This document shows, one piece after another, positions 1-6,597 of a DNA stretch of 26,272 bases; the stretch's first letter is position 1; each line of letters begins with the position of its first letter. The DNA comes from a virus: positions 1-26,272 of IMG/VR virus record IMGVR_UViG_3300024520_000431. One strand, written 5' to 3'. The notes under the pieces are model-generated. The model searched no databases. It was given only the letters and a program-made list of their open reading frames with translations, and had not been told where the DNA came from. The position numbers were made by a program, and so were the translations under genes.

Positions 1-16
1 GTGTAGGACTCGGCTT

Positions 17-394
17 ATGGAATTCGTCGACTGGTTCTACATGGCCTCCGGTACTTACGAAGTCAGGGCAGAGACCCTGGCAGCCATTGCTATGGTCGAG
101 TCCCGGTTCAGCCCCGATGCAATCTCTAGGTCTGGAGCTGTGTCCATCATGCAGCTGGTACCACGCTGGTTCCCTGAACTGAGGTTCGGGGTGGACGGGG
201 CGCATACAATAGAGTGCCTAGCTACGACGGGAGCCTGCCAGGACGAACCCATCATGAAAGCAGCGGAGCGGCTGGCGGAAATGATTACGTTCTGCGGGTC
301 CGAGGCCGAGGCTATCGGCTACTACAATACAGGCGAGTGTCAGGTAAACGGGTACGTCAGGTCAGTACTCAGGGCTAGAAGAATACTGGAGTGA
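17..394 (+). CDS. Stand-alone lytic transglycosylase (SLT domain)
   Basis: This 125-residue protein is essentially one soluble lytic transglycosylase domain, which cleaves the MurNAc-GlcNAc bond of peptidoglycan to leave a 1,6-anhydro product. The catalytic glutamate is probably E28 in AIAMVESRFSPDAIS. It is followed by the family signature SGAVSIMQLVP at 39-49 and the C-terminal substrate-groove motif YYNTG at 102-106. There is no signal peptide or membrane segment. The ATG at 17 follows an AGGA eight bases upstream, but the frame stays open to the window edge, so a longer N-terminus cannot be excluded. In T7-like phages an SLT domain is often part of a huge ejection protein; here it is a small free gene on the strand opposite the virion genes. 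It could serve lysis or be packaged. It contains several cysteines (residues 67, 74, 93 and 108). Confidence 0.85.
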   Translation: MEFVDWFYMASGTYEVRAETLAAIAMVESRFSPDAISRSGAVSIMQLVPRWFPELRFGVDGAHTIECLATTGACQDEPIMKAAERLAEMITFCGSEAEAIGYYNTGECQVNGYVRSVLRARRILE

Positions 395-398
395 AGAC

Positions 399-599
399 AT
401 GGGACTACTAAATATTCAGACTGCTATTTGCGACGAGTGCGGGCAGGCACAGGACTACCGGACCCCTAACATGGGACTCGCCCCCGTGGCCTGGGCTGCC
501 AACGACGACGGGAGCAAACTATTCTGCGGTGGATGTATCAAGAAGGCTGCAGAAGAAGGGGAGAAGAAAGATGAGGAGCCCGAAGTTCACTCTGATTGA
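399..599 (+). CDS. Small zinc-ribbon-like protein
   Basis: This is a 66-residue protein of unknown role. Two CxxC knuckles, CDEC at 11-14 and CGGC at about 43-46, are separated by roughly 28 residues, the spacing expected for a four-cysteine zinc ribbon. The C-terminal 20 residues are a charged Lys/Glu tail. The start is set by GGAG overlapping the stop of the upstream transglycosylase gene, seven bases before the ATG, so the two are probably translated together. The end overlaps the next gene by 29 bases in another frame. Small zinc ribbons are common in phages as DNA- or protein-binding accessory factors, but nothing here identifies a partner. Confidence 0.65.
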   Translation: MGLLNIQTAICDECGQAQDYRTPNMGLAPVAWAANDDGSKLFCGGCIKKAAEEGEKKDEEPEVHSD

Positions 600-873
600 C
601 GCAACAGAGACATTCACCGAGGAAGAGATAAAGGTAGCCGAGGGGCTCATCGTCCCTCTCAACGACCTAGTCCTAGAGCAGGAGGAGGAGGAGGAGCAGC
701 ATGAGAGGGATGCGAATACCTTCTGGGTTGGGGTTGGTCTCGCCTACGGGACTCTGGTGGCGATGTACATCTCCAATTCAGAGGACCAAGAAGCGGCTGC
801 GAAACTTATTGAGCAGGTTGTTTACGGCCTAAGGTCTCAAGAGGAACCGAAGCCTAAGCCAGGGATGAACTGA
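571..873 (+). CDS. Acidic hypothetical protein
   Basis: This is a 100-residue protein that I do not recognise. The start chosen is the ATG at 571, which has GGGGAG seven bases upstream; an in-frame ATG at 529 lacks a comparable site and would extend the overlap with the preceding gene. A run of glutamates lies at about 41-46. It is followed by a moderately hydrophobic stretch (FWVGVGLAYGTLVAMYI, about residues 51-67) that could be a single membrane segment, and then a charged amphipathic helix and a proline/lysine-rich end. It is the last gene of the plus-strand trio and converges with the amidase gene 18 bases away. Confidence 0.55.
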   Translation: MRSPKFTLIDATETFTEEEIKVAEGLIVPLNDLVLEQEEEEEQHERDANTFWVGVGLAYGTLVAMYISNSEDQEAAAKLIEQVVYGLRSQEEPKPKPGMN

Positions 874-891
874 CATACGTTCCACGTGAAA

Positions 892-1593
892 CTAACCGCA
901 CATCTCAGGTAGCCCAGCCCTGCGTGCGAACGACTGCCAGCCCTTCCACTTACTGGGGGGAGGGTCCCAGGGCGCACCCTTGAACGTAGTCCGGGATATG
1001 GGTGCAGCATCTGAATGGGTGATGACCCTCTCTCTACTGAGGCGGACCCCAGTCGAAGAAGATATCTCCTCGCAGAGACCGACCAGTGTCTTCCAGCATC
1101 TGTCAGACCATGGGGCAGAGATTGTCCGCGGGCAGACAACCTCGATACCCACGGTGACATCATTAGGACGCCCTGTGCGCCAGAGCTGTCCTTCAGCTAG
1201 TTCCCGGGGAGACTTGAAGTCCGGCCATCGCTGGAACCACCAACCGTACTTGTTGGACGCGTTCCAGTCTGGGCTTACGTACGCGTTCCGCCTGCTAGAA
1301 CCCACATGCCATGCTCCAAAGTCCATCGGCACCATCTGGATGCACTCTCCTCGTTGCCCCACAACGAAATGGGCTCCGAAGTGGCCGACTCTGCCGTCCC
1401 GGTACATGTCAACTGCTGTCTGGAACGGGTCTCCGGCAGGTCCAGCATTGCGTACAGGACCTGAGCCGGTTGTGTGGATGACGATGGCTTCGACATTATC
1501 GTGTCTCCTCGCTTTGAACTTGCCCTTGGCGAAGCCGTAGAGAGGCACGAAAGTCGATGCGGCGCCTACTTCAGTCCTCTTCTTCTCCCCCAT
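892..1593 (-). CDS. N-acetylmuramoyl-L-alanine amidase (endolysin)
   Basis: This 233-residue peptidoglycan amidase belongs to the Amidase_2/PGRP fold (T7 lysozyme relatives) and cuts the bond between MurNAc and L-Ala of the stem peptide. Likely zinc ligands are H40 (IVIHTTGS), H193 (ITHSDA) and D210 in the APWDP motif. Other family signs are HFGAHFVVGQRG at 71-82, the AWHVG motif at 94-98 and VGIEV at 148-152. The domain occupies most of the protein, with about 20 extra residues at each end and no cell-wall-binding domain. There is no signal peptide, so export through a holin is expected. GGAG lies about ten bases before the ATG. The start overlaps the end of the 66-residue gene by 23 bases, and the gene closes the lysis cassette. 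It is probably the main endolysin; the plus-strand transglycosylase may be the second enzyme. Confidence 0.9.
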   Translation of the reverse strand: MGEKKRTEVGAASTFVPLYGFAKGKFKARRHDNVEAIVIHTTGSGPVRNAGPAGDPFQTAVDMYRDGRVGHFGAHFVVGQRGECIQMVPMDFGAWHVGSSRRNAYVSPDWNASNKYGWWFQRWPDFKSPRELAEGQLWRTGRPNDVTVGIEVVCPRTISAPWSDRCWKTLVGLCEEISSSTGVRLSRERVITHSDAAPISRTTFKGAPWDPPPSKWKGWQSFARRAGLPEMCG

Positions 1594-1771
1594 CAGCGAA
1601 CTTCTCCAGTGCTTCGATGCGGGCCAAAATAGCCTTCATCTCAATCTTGAACTTGGACGGGAGAATCTTGTCTACCTTCTCGTCTGCCTCGTCCTTGATG
1701 GCCTCTGCTGTAGTCCGAGCGATACCGATGAGAGCACCTATGGCCTTGAGTATATCCAGAAATGTTTCCAT
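1571..1771 (-). CDS. Small helical protein of the lysis cassette
   Basis: This is a 66-residue hypothetical protein. Its N-terminal 20 residues (from METFLDILKAIGALIG) form a short hydrophobic or amphipathic helix. The remainder is charged and helical, compatible with a coiled coil (EMKAILARIEALEKF), and ends in an acidic tail. The ATG at 1771 lies one base after the stop of the lipoprotein gene, with GGGGAG ten bases upstream. A longer reading of the same frame back to 2035 crosses the lipoprotein gene and is not credible. Place and size suggest a holin regulator or a short inner-membrane partner of the lipoprotein, but that is inference from context only. Confidence 0.65.
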   Translation of the reverse strand: METFLDILKAIGALIGIARTTAEAIKDEADEKVDKILPSKFKIEMKAILARIEALEKFADGGEEED

Positions 1772-1772
1772 G

Positions 1773-2219
1773 TCAGTTGCACTCCCCGCTGGCCAGAGGC
1801 CCGAGGAGCCCCAGGGCTTGAGCCAACTGGTCCGGGATGGGGACGCCGAGACCACGAAGTCCTTCGGCGATGGCAGAAACGGCTCCCACGAGACACGCGA
1901 GCCCACCAATAATGTCCCCTTCATGGAACTCTCCGTAGGAGTCGAGGCTCCTCTGGCTTGCGACGAGCGAATCCTTCGCGCTGACAAACGCCATCTCGAC
2001 CCTGGTCCACGGGCGCATCCTCTCCTCGTATTCACTGAGCGTCTCCGATGCTTCTAGGGCTACATCGTGGGCGGCCTCGTACATGGGAGCCACCATCCCG
2101 TCAGCTTCGACGACAGCCAGGGCCGTAGTGGAGAGTACCCTCTGCACAGTCTGAGAAGCGTTCGCGCCACATCCCGCCACCATACCTACAGCGGCCAGAG
2201 TCAGGGCCACGGTCCTCAC
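1773..2219 (-). CDS. Phage lipoprotein in lysis cassette
   Basis: This is a 148-residue predicted lipoprotein. The N-terminus is a signal peptide (MRTVALTLAAVGM) followed by the lipobox VAGC, with lipidated Cys at residue 17. The mature part looks mainly helical, with a Trp-containing segment (EERMRPWTRVEMAF) near the middle and a hydrophobic helix near residues 103-125. The GTG start overlaps the stop of the upstream 52-residue membrane protein as GTGA, which supports this start and translational coupling. Lipoproteins beside phage endolysins often act as outer-membrane spanin subunits, but this one is longer and less proline-rich than a typical o-spanin. It may equally be a lipoprotein active in the infected cell envelope, such as a superinfection-exclusion factor. 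Confidence 0.75.
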   Translation of the reverse strand: MRTVALTLAAVGMVAGCGANASQTVQRVLSTTALAVVEADGMVAPMYEAAHDVALEASETLSEYEERMRPWTRVEMAFVSAKDSLVASQRSLDSYGEFHEGDIIGGLACLVGAVSAIAEGLRGLGVPIPDQLAQALGLLGPLASGECN

Positions 2220-2374
2220 GGTTCCTCTGGGGACTTGAGGGGACTGGGGCTCAGGGCACCAGCAACAACGCCGGTAAGAGCAGCAGCAATCTCGTTTGCA
2301 CCGAAGGCCAAGGAGCCGACGACTCCCGCAACCACTAGGCCCAACATTACGACGCCCATCCAGTTCAAAGACAT
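2216..2374 (-). CDS. Small membrane protein, holin candidate
   Basis: This is a 52-residue gene. It begins MSLNWMGVVMLGLVVAGVVG and ends with a proline/glutamate tail (SPSPLKSPEEP). Residues 4-25 form a clear transmembrane helix, and residues 28-42 (an Ala/Gly/Val-rich stretch) could form a second, giving a two-helix hairpin as in small class II holins. An excellent ribosome-binding site, GAGGAGG, lies seven bases before the ATG at 2374. The stop overlaps the lipoprotein GTG start as GTGA. Size, hydrophobicity and position beside the amidase make it a holin or antiholin candidate; the fold alone does not prove it. Confidence 0.65.
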   Translation of the reverse strand: MSLNWMGVVMLGLVVAGVVGSLAFGANEIAAALTGVVAGALSPSPLKSPEEP

Positions 2375-2386
2375 ATCCTGTCCTCC

Positions 2387-2423
2387 TCTGAAAAGTATAG
2401 CAGGTGTGTAAGGAAGGTACTAA
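2387..2423 (-). promoter_or_regulatory. Candidate sigma70-type promoter for lysis genes
   Basis: On the minus strand TATACT (plus positions 2394-2399) matches the -10 consensus at five of six bases. A weak -35-like TTAGTA sits at 2418-2423 with an 18-base spacer. Transcripts would start about 12-14 bases before the ATG of the 52-residue membrane protein, just ahead of its strong ribosome-binding site. This falls in one of the two longest intergenic gaps of the minus strand (67 bases). The -35 matches only three bases, so the call is tentative. Confidence 0.3.
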
Positions 2424-2441
2424 TCGGCTAAGTAGCTGGTA

Positions 2442-2639
2442 TTACGCTAGTATCTGCCAGACGATAGCAACGGTGGCAGGGAGGGTGCCGGCGACGAGGC
2501 CCCAGAGAGAGGCCTTAGCCTTGATTGAGGTCAACTCTACTTTGACTTTGTGCAGTTCCAGGTGCACGCGGCACAGTTCTTCCTTCATCTCGTCTAGTCG
2601 GAAGATGACCAGCTTCTCGTATTTCCCCCAGTCGTTCAC
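2442..2639 (-). CDS. XhlA-like coiled-coil/TM protein (holin-associated)
   Basis: This 65-residue protein has a charged heptad-like helix (about residues 5-40, ending VKVELTSIKAK) followed by a single C-terminal transmembrane segment at 44-64 (SLWGLVAGTLPATVAIVW). That layout, including the Trp-Gly near the membrane boundary, is characteristic of the haemolysin XhlA family. XhlA works with a holin and endolysin in phage and PBSX-type lysis. The start is GTG, with GGTGGAG five bases upstream overlapping the stop of the fibre gene. It is the first lysis gene after the tail fibre. Family assignment rests on architecture, not strong identity. Confidence 0.7.
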   Translation of the reverse strand: MNDWGKYEKLVIFRLDEMKEELCRVHLELHKVKVELTSIKAKASLWGLVAGTLPATVAIVWQILA

Positions 2640-2641
2640 CT

Positions 2642-5600
2642 CTACTCCACCTCGCAGGATGCGTAGACGCTGTAGACGTCGATGTCTCTTGCGGCTGCAG
2701 CCCCTGAGTTCTGCACATAAAGCATCGGCTTCAGTAGGGTAGAGGAGCCTGGCAGGTCGGTGGTCGCAGTCTGAACCAAGACATCGTCAATCCAGTACTG
2801 GACGTCAGAAGCTCCCATCACAATCTCGAGTTTATATACCTGGTCGACAGTAAGAGTGGACTCTGTCGAGGTTGACGGGGTGACACCACCATCGTTCGTG
2901 GAAGTGTTCCAGACCGTGCCGGTTGCCTCGTAGGTGAACAGCGCGTGGTGGGTGCTGGCCGTAAGATGAGTCTGGCCCAGGCCAACCCTGACAACCGTAT
3001 TAGTAAGAGTAGTGTTGACGGCTAGATGGCACAGGAACCGCCCCACCCCGCCACGGCTCACCCATTCGGAGTTCGTGACCATGGTTATTAGAGCGTCGTC
3101 ACCGTCACCGTTACCCTGGGAGGCCAGCGTGATAGCCGCTCCTCTGACTGCACTGGGAGCCTGGGTTGCTGTGCCAGAGGTTGGGTCTGTTAGCTCCCAC
3201 CAGTCAGAGTTGAATTGACCGATGCACGGGTCGTACATCTCGATCCGGGTCTCCCTCAGGTAGTCGCCCATACTGGTGATGCGGGCAACTCTTCTCGCAG
3301 CACTATCTTCGAACCTGGTGAAGTTCCGCCCAACGGCATCACCAGATTGGATTTCAATATTGTCGTTGGAGTCTAGGGTTACCAACGTGTTGCTAATAAC
3401 TCTAGCGTTAGCATCACCGTCTAAGGTTGCTGACCCATTGTTAGAGTCGATGTCGATGCTGCCGGCCGTGGACGTGATGTTGACCGCGTCTGTGCTGGTA
3501 ATCGTGGTGATGTCTGCAGCAGAAAGGGTTATGTCCCCGTTAGCAGCACCCACAGCGGTCAGGATGATGGAGCCATCTGCTGTATCAACCGAGAAGTTGC
3601 CTGTGCCGGCTAGGTTCAGGTCTATATCGTCTGCTGAATTCACCTGGAACACAGGCGTGGAACCAGCAGTAGTAAACGTCATGGAACCCACGCCACCCGT
3701 AGTGTCGATGGTCATGATTCCAGCGTTGAGGTCCAGGGCTGAGGTACCTCCTGCTGTAACGGCTACCCCAGTGGTACCAGCAATGATGGTGTTCAGAGTC
3801 GAGCTGATATCCATCTGCCCGTTGGCGCCGTTCGCGTCCAGTTTCACGATACCGTCGGTGGTCTGAATCCAGAGTAGAGCAGCGGCCCCGTTGGTTTGGA
3901 TGTTCATCGTACCCGGAGCACCGCCAGCAGTGGTGTTCAGGGTCATCTGGTCGCCAGAGGTGATGTTCGTCGTAGACGCCGAATCTATATCTACCGTGCC
4001 TGTAGCCCCTAGTGCGTTGAGGTCGATGGTGCCGTTGACCGTGTCTACTGTGATATTTCCGGTGCCACCAGCATCTATATCGATGTCGTCTGCGGAGTTG
4101 ATTGTGAGTACTGGCGCTGTCCCCAGGGTATTTATGTTCATGGCCCCTGTGCCAGAGCCTGCGTTCACCGTCTCAATGACGATGGTTCCGCGAGAGGTCA
4201 GGTCAGCCGCGTTACCCGCGCCGCTGGTGCACCGTATCCTGATATTCCCGTTTTGCGGGATGAGGTCGATGTTACCTCCGGTAGCGGGCTCGACGAATAC
4301 CCGGGAGCCGTTCGAGGACTTGAGGGTCAACTCGCCTCCAGCGTCTACGTCGATATCTCCGGTCTCCGTGAACATCTTGATTTCGCCTGCGACTGCGGCT
4401 GGCTGGGAAGCGGTGTCTCCCGCGTACAGGATTACTGCACCCTCGGCACCGTTGGTGGTGAAGGAGGACCGGACAACAACGTCACCTGCTGTGGAGCCTG
4501 TAGCGTTGTTCACTAGGGATTCGAGGTATACGTCGCCGCTAACGTACCCGCCTCCGCCGCCAGTTACAGCCTGGAGGTTTCCGAACCGAGCGTCTCCCCA
4601 GCTAGTCAGGGTAGTGGCTGCGTTGTTCGTAACCGTGGACCTCATGTCGGTGTCACCAACCGTAAGTGCACCAGCGGCAGCCGCGACCGCGTGGCCTACG
4701 GTCATGTCCCCAGCGTTCAGGCCGGTAGAGTCGTCTTCCGCTTGGACGGTTACGTTGTTCTCGCCCGTGATGCTGATGTTGCCAGCTGTACCGCCGTTAG
4801 CATCTAGGGTGATACCTCCGTCTACCGTGGCTAGGTCGATTCCAGATGTCGTACCCGATGTAGCTAGGCCTAGAGTCCGCGCGTTACCACCAGCCGTGAT
4901 TGTAAGGTCAGCATCGGTAGTGAGAAGAGTTGCGGCCGAGCCTACTGCATCAGCTCTCATCGTTAGGGTTCCGGTGTTGGAATCGATGAGTACGTTGCCA
5001 GCCGTATTGTTGACAATGTTTATGCCGTTGTTGGCTGTGACGTTGAACTGGCCTGTTGCCGTATTGACGATGTTTACGTCGGTCGTGATGTTACACGTGC
5101 CACCAGCGCCCAAGGTGTTGGCGTTGATGTTGATGTTACCGTCTGTTGTGGTGACAGCTACGGGGCTACCGGTTCCAGTAGTAGACGCTGTAAGGGTCCT
5201 CGCGTTACCACCAGCAGTAACGGTTACGGCACCGTCCGTCGTGGATACCGTGTTGGAACTCGCGGCTCCGGTGGTAGTGAGCAAGGATGTAACACCAGCA
5301 CCGCCTGCAGTGATTGCTACGTTGCCGTTGAACGTTCTGGCTGTGACGTTTCCGGGTGCAGCGCCAACGCCAGCATCAATCAGGATGTCCGAAGTGATAG
5401 TCCGGAGCTGAATAGGGGCGCCAGCACTGTTGGTAGTGATGGTAGCCTGACCGGAGGTAGACACGGTTAGCGTGCCACCAGTCGTGGTGTTCATCAGGAT
5501 AGAGCCACCCTGGCCACCAGCTGTCGTGCCCCCATCAATGTCGATGCTGCCCCCGTCGGCCGTACCTGCCGTAGCGTTGCCGCCCTGGACTTTTACGAGG

Positions 5601-6592
5601 CCGCCTACTGAAGATGTGGAGTCTCCACCTATAGCGAGAATGGCCCCGCCAGCCTGGCCGTTAGGGTTGTCTGCTCCCAGTATGGATACGTTCCCAGAGT
5701 CAGAAGCAGCGTTCGAGCCGTCGCCTGCACCTGAAGAAATGGTGACATTTCCGCCCCTGGCACCTGGGCCCGTAAGGTCTAGACCAGCGTCGCCCGCAGA
5801 TATCGTGATATCGGAACCAGCGCCCGAGGCAGTCAGGTTGTTCCCGTCGCCGCCCTGTCCGCCAAGTACGAATATCGCCCCGCCTGCCCCGCCTGGACCT
5901 ACGAGGCTGACTCCGATGTCCCCGCCGTCCCCGCTAGTTGCGATGATTGGTCCACCGGCACCGGGTATGTTGCCTGCTGTGCCTGGGGCTCCGATGCCCG
6001 TACCAGCAGAGAACGTTCCGCCTGTAGCATTCTCTGTAGCGTTACCAGTAGTGAAGGAGATGTTGCCGCCGGAGGAACCAGAAGCAGAAGAGTTCCCTGT
6101 GATGTGGCTGAAGTCTGCCGCGGTGGTGTCTGCAGGGGTGATAAACGTGAAGTCCTGGGTAGCCCGCAGTTCGTCGGCTCCCATGGTGGCGTTGCCGCCC
6201 GAATCCGTAATCTGGATTGCCGTGTTACCTGCCAGAACGTTGAGTTCGAGGTTCAGCGAGCCGTTGGCGGAGGTGTCGATGTCCACCAGGGCAGCGCCGA
6301 TGGCACCGACCGAATCGTTGATATCTACTGAGACACCTACAGCGTTGGCAATCGTGTTACCCGCAGTATAGGCCTGCTGCAGAGTGTTGCCGCCGCCAGC
6401 GACAGCCAGGGCTACCCAGGTAGCAGGTGGACCGCCTGCGTTGGTGCAGATGTACAGCAGGTTACCAACGGTGTCGTAGGCGGTATCCCCCACCTCCAGG
6501 CCGTCCTGTAGAGCAGCTACGCCCGGGAAGGCTCCTGCTCCTGCAAACTGACCCCAGTGGTTGTGATTGTTGGTCGGTGACTTGGTTGCCAT
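2642..6592 (-). CDS. Giant repetitive tail fibre with lectin-like tip
   Basis: This is a 1316-residue virion fibre. Residues 1-70 form an N-terminal attachment region, with a motif common in environmental phage fibres around LQQAYTAGNTI (71-81). Residues 165-365 are Gly/Ala-rich with a short period built on GG-x-hydrophobic-x-hydrophobic. Residues 370-1085 are a Thr/Asn/Asp/Gly-rich beta-solenoid resembling haemagglutinin-type filaments, with internal duplications. Residues 1090-1125 look like a linker. Residues 1140-1316 resemble a LamG/concanavalin-like jelly roll (VYKLEIVMGASDVQYWIDD), probably the receptor-binding tip. The ATG follows AGGTAATAGAA, which overlaps the stop of the upstream spike gene. 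Cysteine and methionine are rare, as expected for an extracellular rod. Fibre identity is strong from composition and context; the receptor is unknown. Confidence 0.85.
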   Translation of the reverse strand: MATKSPTNNHNHWGQFAGAGAFPGVAALQDGLEVGDTAYDTVGNLLYICTNAGGPPATWVALAVAGGGNTLQQAYTAGNTIANAVGVSVDINDSVGAIGAALVDIDTSANGSLNLELNVLAGNTAIQITDSGGNATMGADELRATQDFTFITPADTTAADFSHITGNSSASGSSGGNISFTTGNATENATGGTFSAGTGIGAPGTAGNIPGAGGPIIATSGDGGDIGVSLVGPGGAGGAIFVLGGQGGDGNNLTASGAGSDITISAGDAGLDLTGPGARGGNVTISSGAGDGSNAASDSGNVSILGADNPNGQAGGAILAIGGDSTSSVGGLVKVQGGNATAGTADGGSIDIDGGTTAGGQGGSILMNTTTGGTLTVSTSGQATITTNSAGAPIQLRTITSDILIDAGVGAAPGNVTARTFNGNVAITAGGAGVTSLLTTTGAASSNTVSTTDGAVTVTAGGNARTLTASTTGTGSPVAVTTTDGNININANTLGAGGTCNITTDVNIVNTATGQFNVTANNGINIVNNTAGNVLIDSNTGTLTMRADAVGSAATLLTTDADLTITAGGNARTLGLATSGTTSGIDLATVDGGITLDANGGTAGNISITGENNVTVQAEDDSTGLNAGDMTVGHAVAAAAGALTVGDTDMRSTVTNNAATTLTSWGDARFGNLQAVTGGGGGYVSGDVYLESLVNNATGSTAGDVVVRSSFTTNGAEGAVILYAGDTASQPAAVAGEIKMFTETGDIDVDAGGELTLKSSNGSRVFVEPATGGNIDLIPQNGNIRIRCTSGAGNAADLTSRGTIVIETVNAGSGTGAMNINTLGTAPVLTINSADDIDIDAGGTGNITVDTVNGTIDLNALGATGTVDIDSASTTNITSGDQMTLNTTAGGAPGTMNIQTNGAAALLWIQTTDGIVKLDANGANGQMDISSTLNTIIAGTTGVAVTAGGTSALDLNAGIMTIDTTGGVGSMTFTTAGSTPVFQVNSADDIDLNLAGTGNFSVDTADGSIILTAVGAANGDITLSAADITTITSTDAVNITSTAGSIDIDSNNGSATLDGDANARVISNTLVTLDSNDNIEIQSGDAVGRNFTRFEDSAARRVARITSMGDYLRETRIEMYDPCIGQFNSDWWELTDPTSGTATQAPSAVRGAAITLASQGNGDGDDALITMVTNSEWVSRGGVGRFLCHLAVNTTLTNTVVRVGLGQTHLTASTHHALFTYEATGTVWNTSTNDGGVTPSTSTESTLTVDQVYKLEIVMGASDVQYWIDDVLVQTATTDLPGSSTLLKPMLYVQNSGAAAARDIDVYSVYASCEVE
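3458..4150 (-). repeat. Three tandem 75-79-residue fibre repeats
   Basis: Residues 815-893, 894-968 and 969-1045 of the fibre form three diverged copies of one unit. Each opens with a G-x-M-x-(I/F)-x-T element, continues through a hydrophobic strand to (N)SADDID or TTDGIV, and then shows alternating D/N-rich strands. Copies one and three are most alike: NSADDIDIDAGGTGN versus NSADDIDLNLAGTGN, then VDT followed by (V)NGTIDL or ADGSII. The second copy has lost the SADDID element. Divergence at DNA level indicates old duplications. Confidence 0.7.
4745..5251 (-). repeat. Duplicated TAGGNARTL fibre segment
   Basis: Fibre residues 448-509 and 555-616 are two copies of a segment of about 62 residues, offset by 107 residues. 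Both contain TAGGNARTL preceded by a TT-D strand and followed by a hydrophobic strand, DG-(G/N)-I and an N-rich strand. The intervening 45 residues are a further solenoid stretch. The similarity is also visible in the DNA around 4880 and 5200, where a GCGTTACCACCAGC core is shared. Confidence 0.6.
5498..6100 (-). repeat. Short-period glycine-rich fibre region
   Basis: Fibre residues 165-365 repeat a unit of roughly 15-22 residues: GG followed by a short beta strand such as NVTISSG, SIDIDGG or AILAIGG, then a glycine/alanine/asparagine loop. At least nine units can be counted by eye. Regular GG-strand-loop spacing suggests a narrow beta-solenoid or glycine-rich triple-stranded rod forming the proximal shaft of the fibre. 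Confidence 0.55.
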
Positions 6593-6597
6593 TTCTA

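Noticed and set aside
879-892. Dyad around CACGTG between the convergent genes, as a terminator
   Set aside because: The palindrome leaves no loop, one arm pair mismatches, and no T-run follows on either strand. No transcription terminator can be shown at the strand switch.
980-1540. 186-residue plus-strand frame over the amidase
   Set aside because: The minus-strand frame encodes a clear amidase with zinc ligands; the plus-strand product shows no domain pattern.
1571-2035. Long 154-residue form of the 66-residue gene
   Set aside because: Upstream of residue 89 it is Arg/Ser/Pro-rich shadow of the lipoprotein gene. The ATG at 1771 has a good ribosome-binding site one base after the lipoprotein stop.
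2375-2441. A small gene or RNA in the 67-base gap
   Set aside because: There is no start with ribosome-binding site leading to an open frame, and only a four-pair stem can be drawn. Only the promoter candidate is kept.
3891-5411. 506-residue plus-strand open frame opposite the fibre gene
   Set aside because: It is antisense to the repetitive fibre, and its Val/Pro/Ala/Ser-rich low-complexity sequence mirrors the Asn/Thr/Gly/Asp codons of the minus strand. There is no ribosome-binding site or recognisable domain. The frames at 3276-3866 and 5472-6371 are the same artefact.
3458-6100. Repetitive DNA as a CRISPR array
   Set aside because: Repeats are diverged, codon-phased and of several lengths, and lie inside one continuous reading frame.
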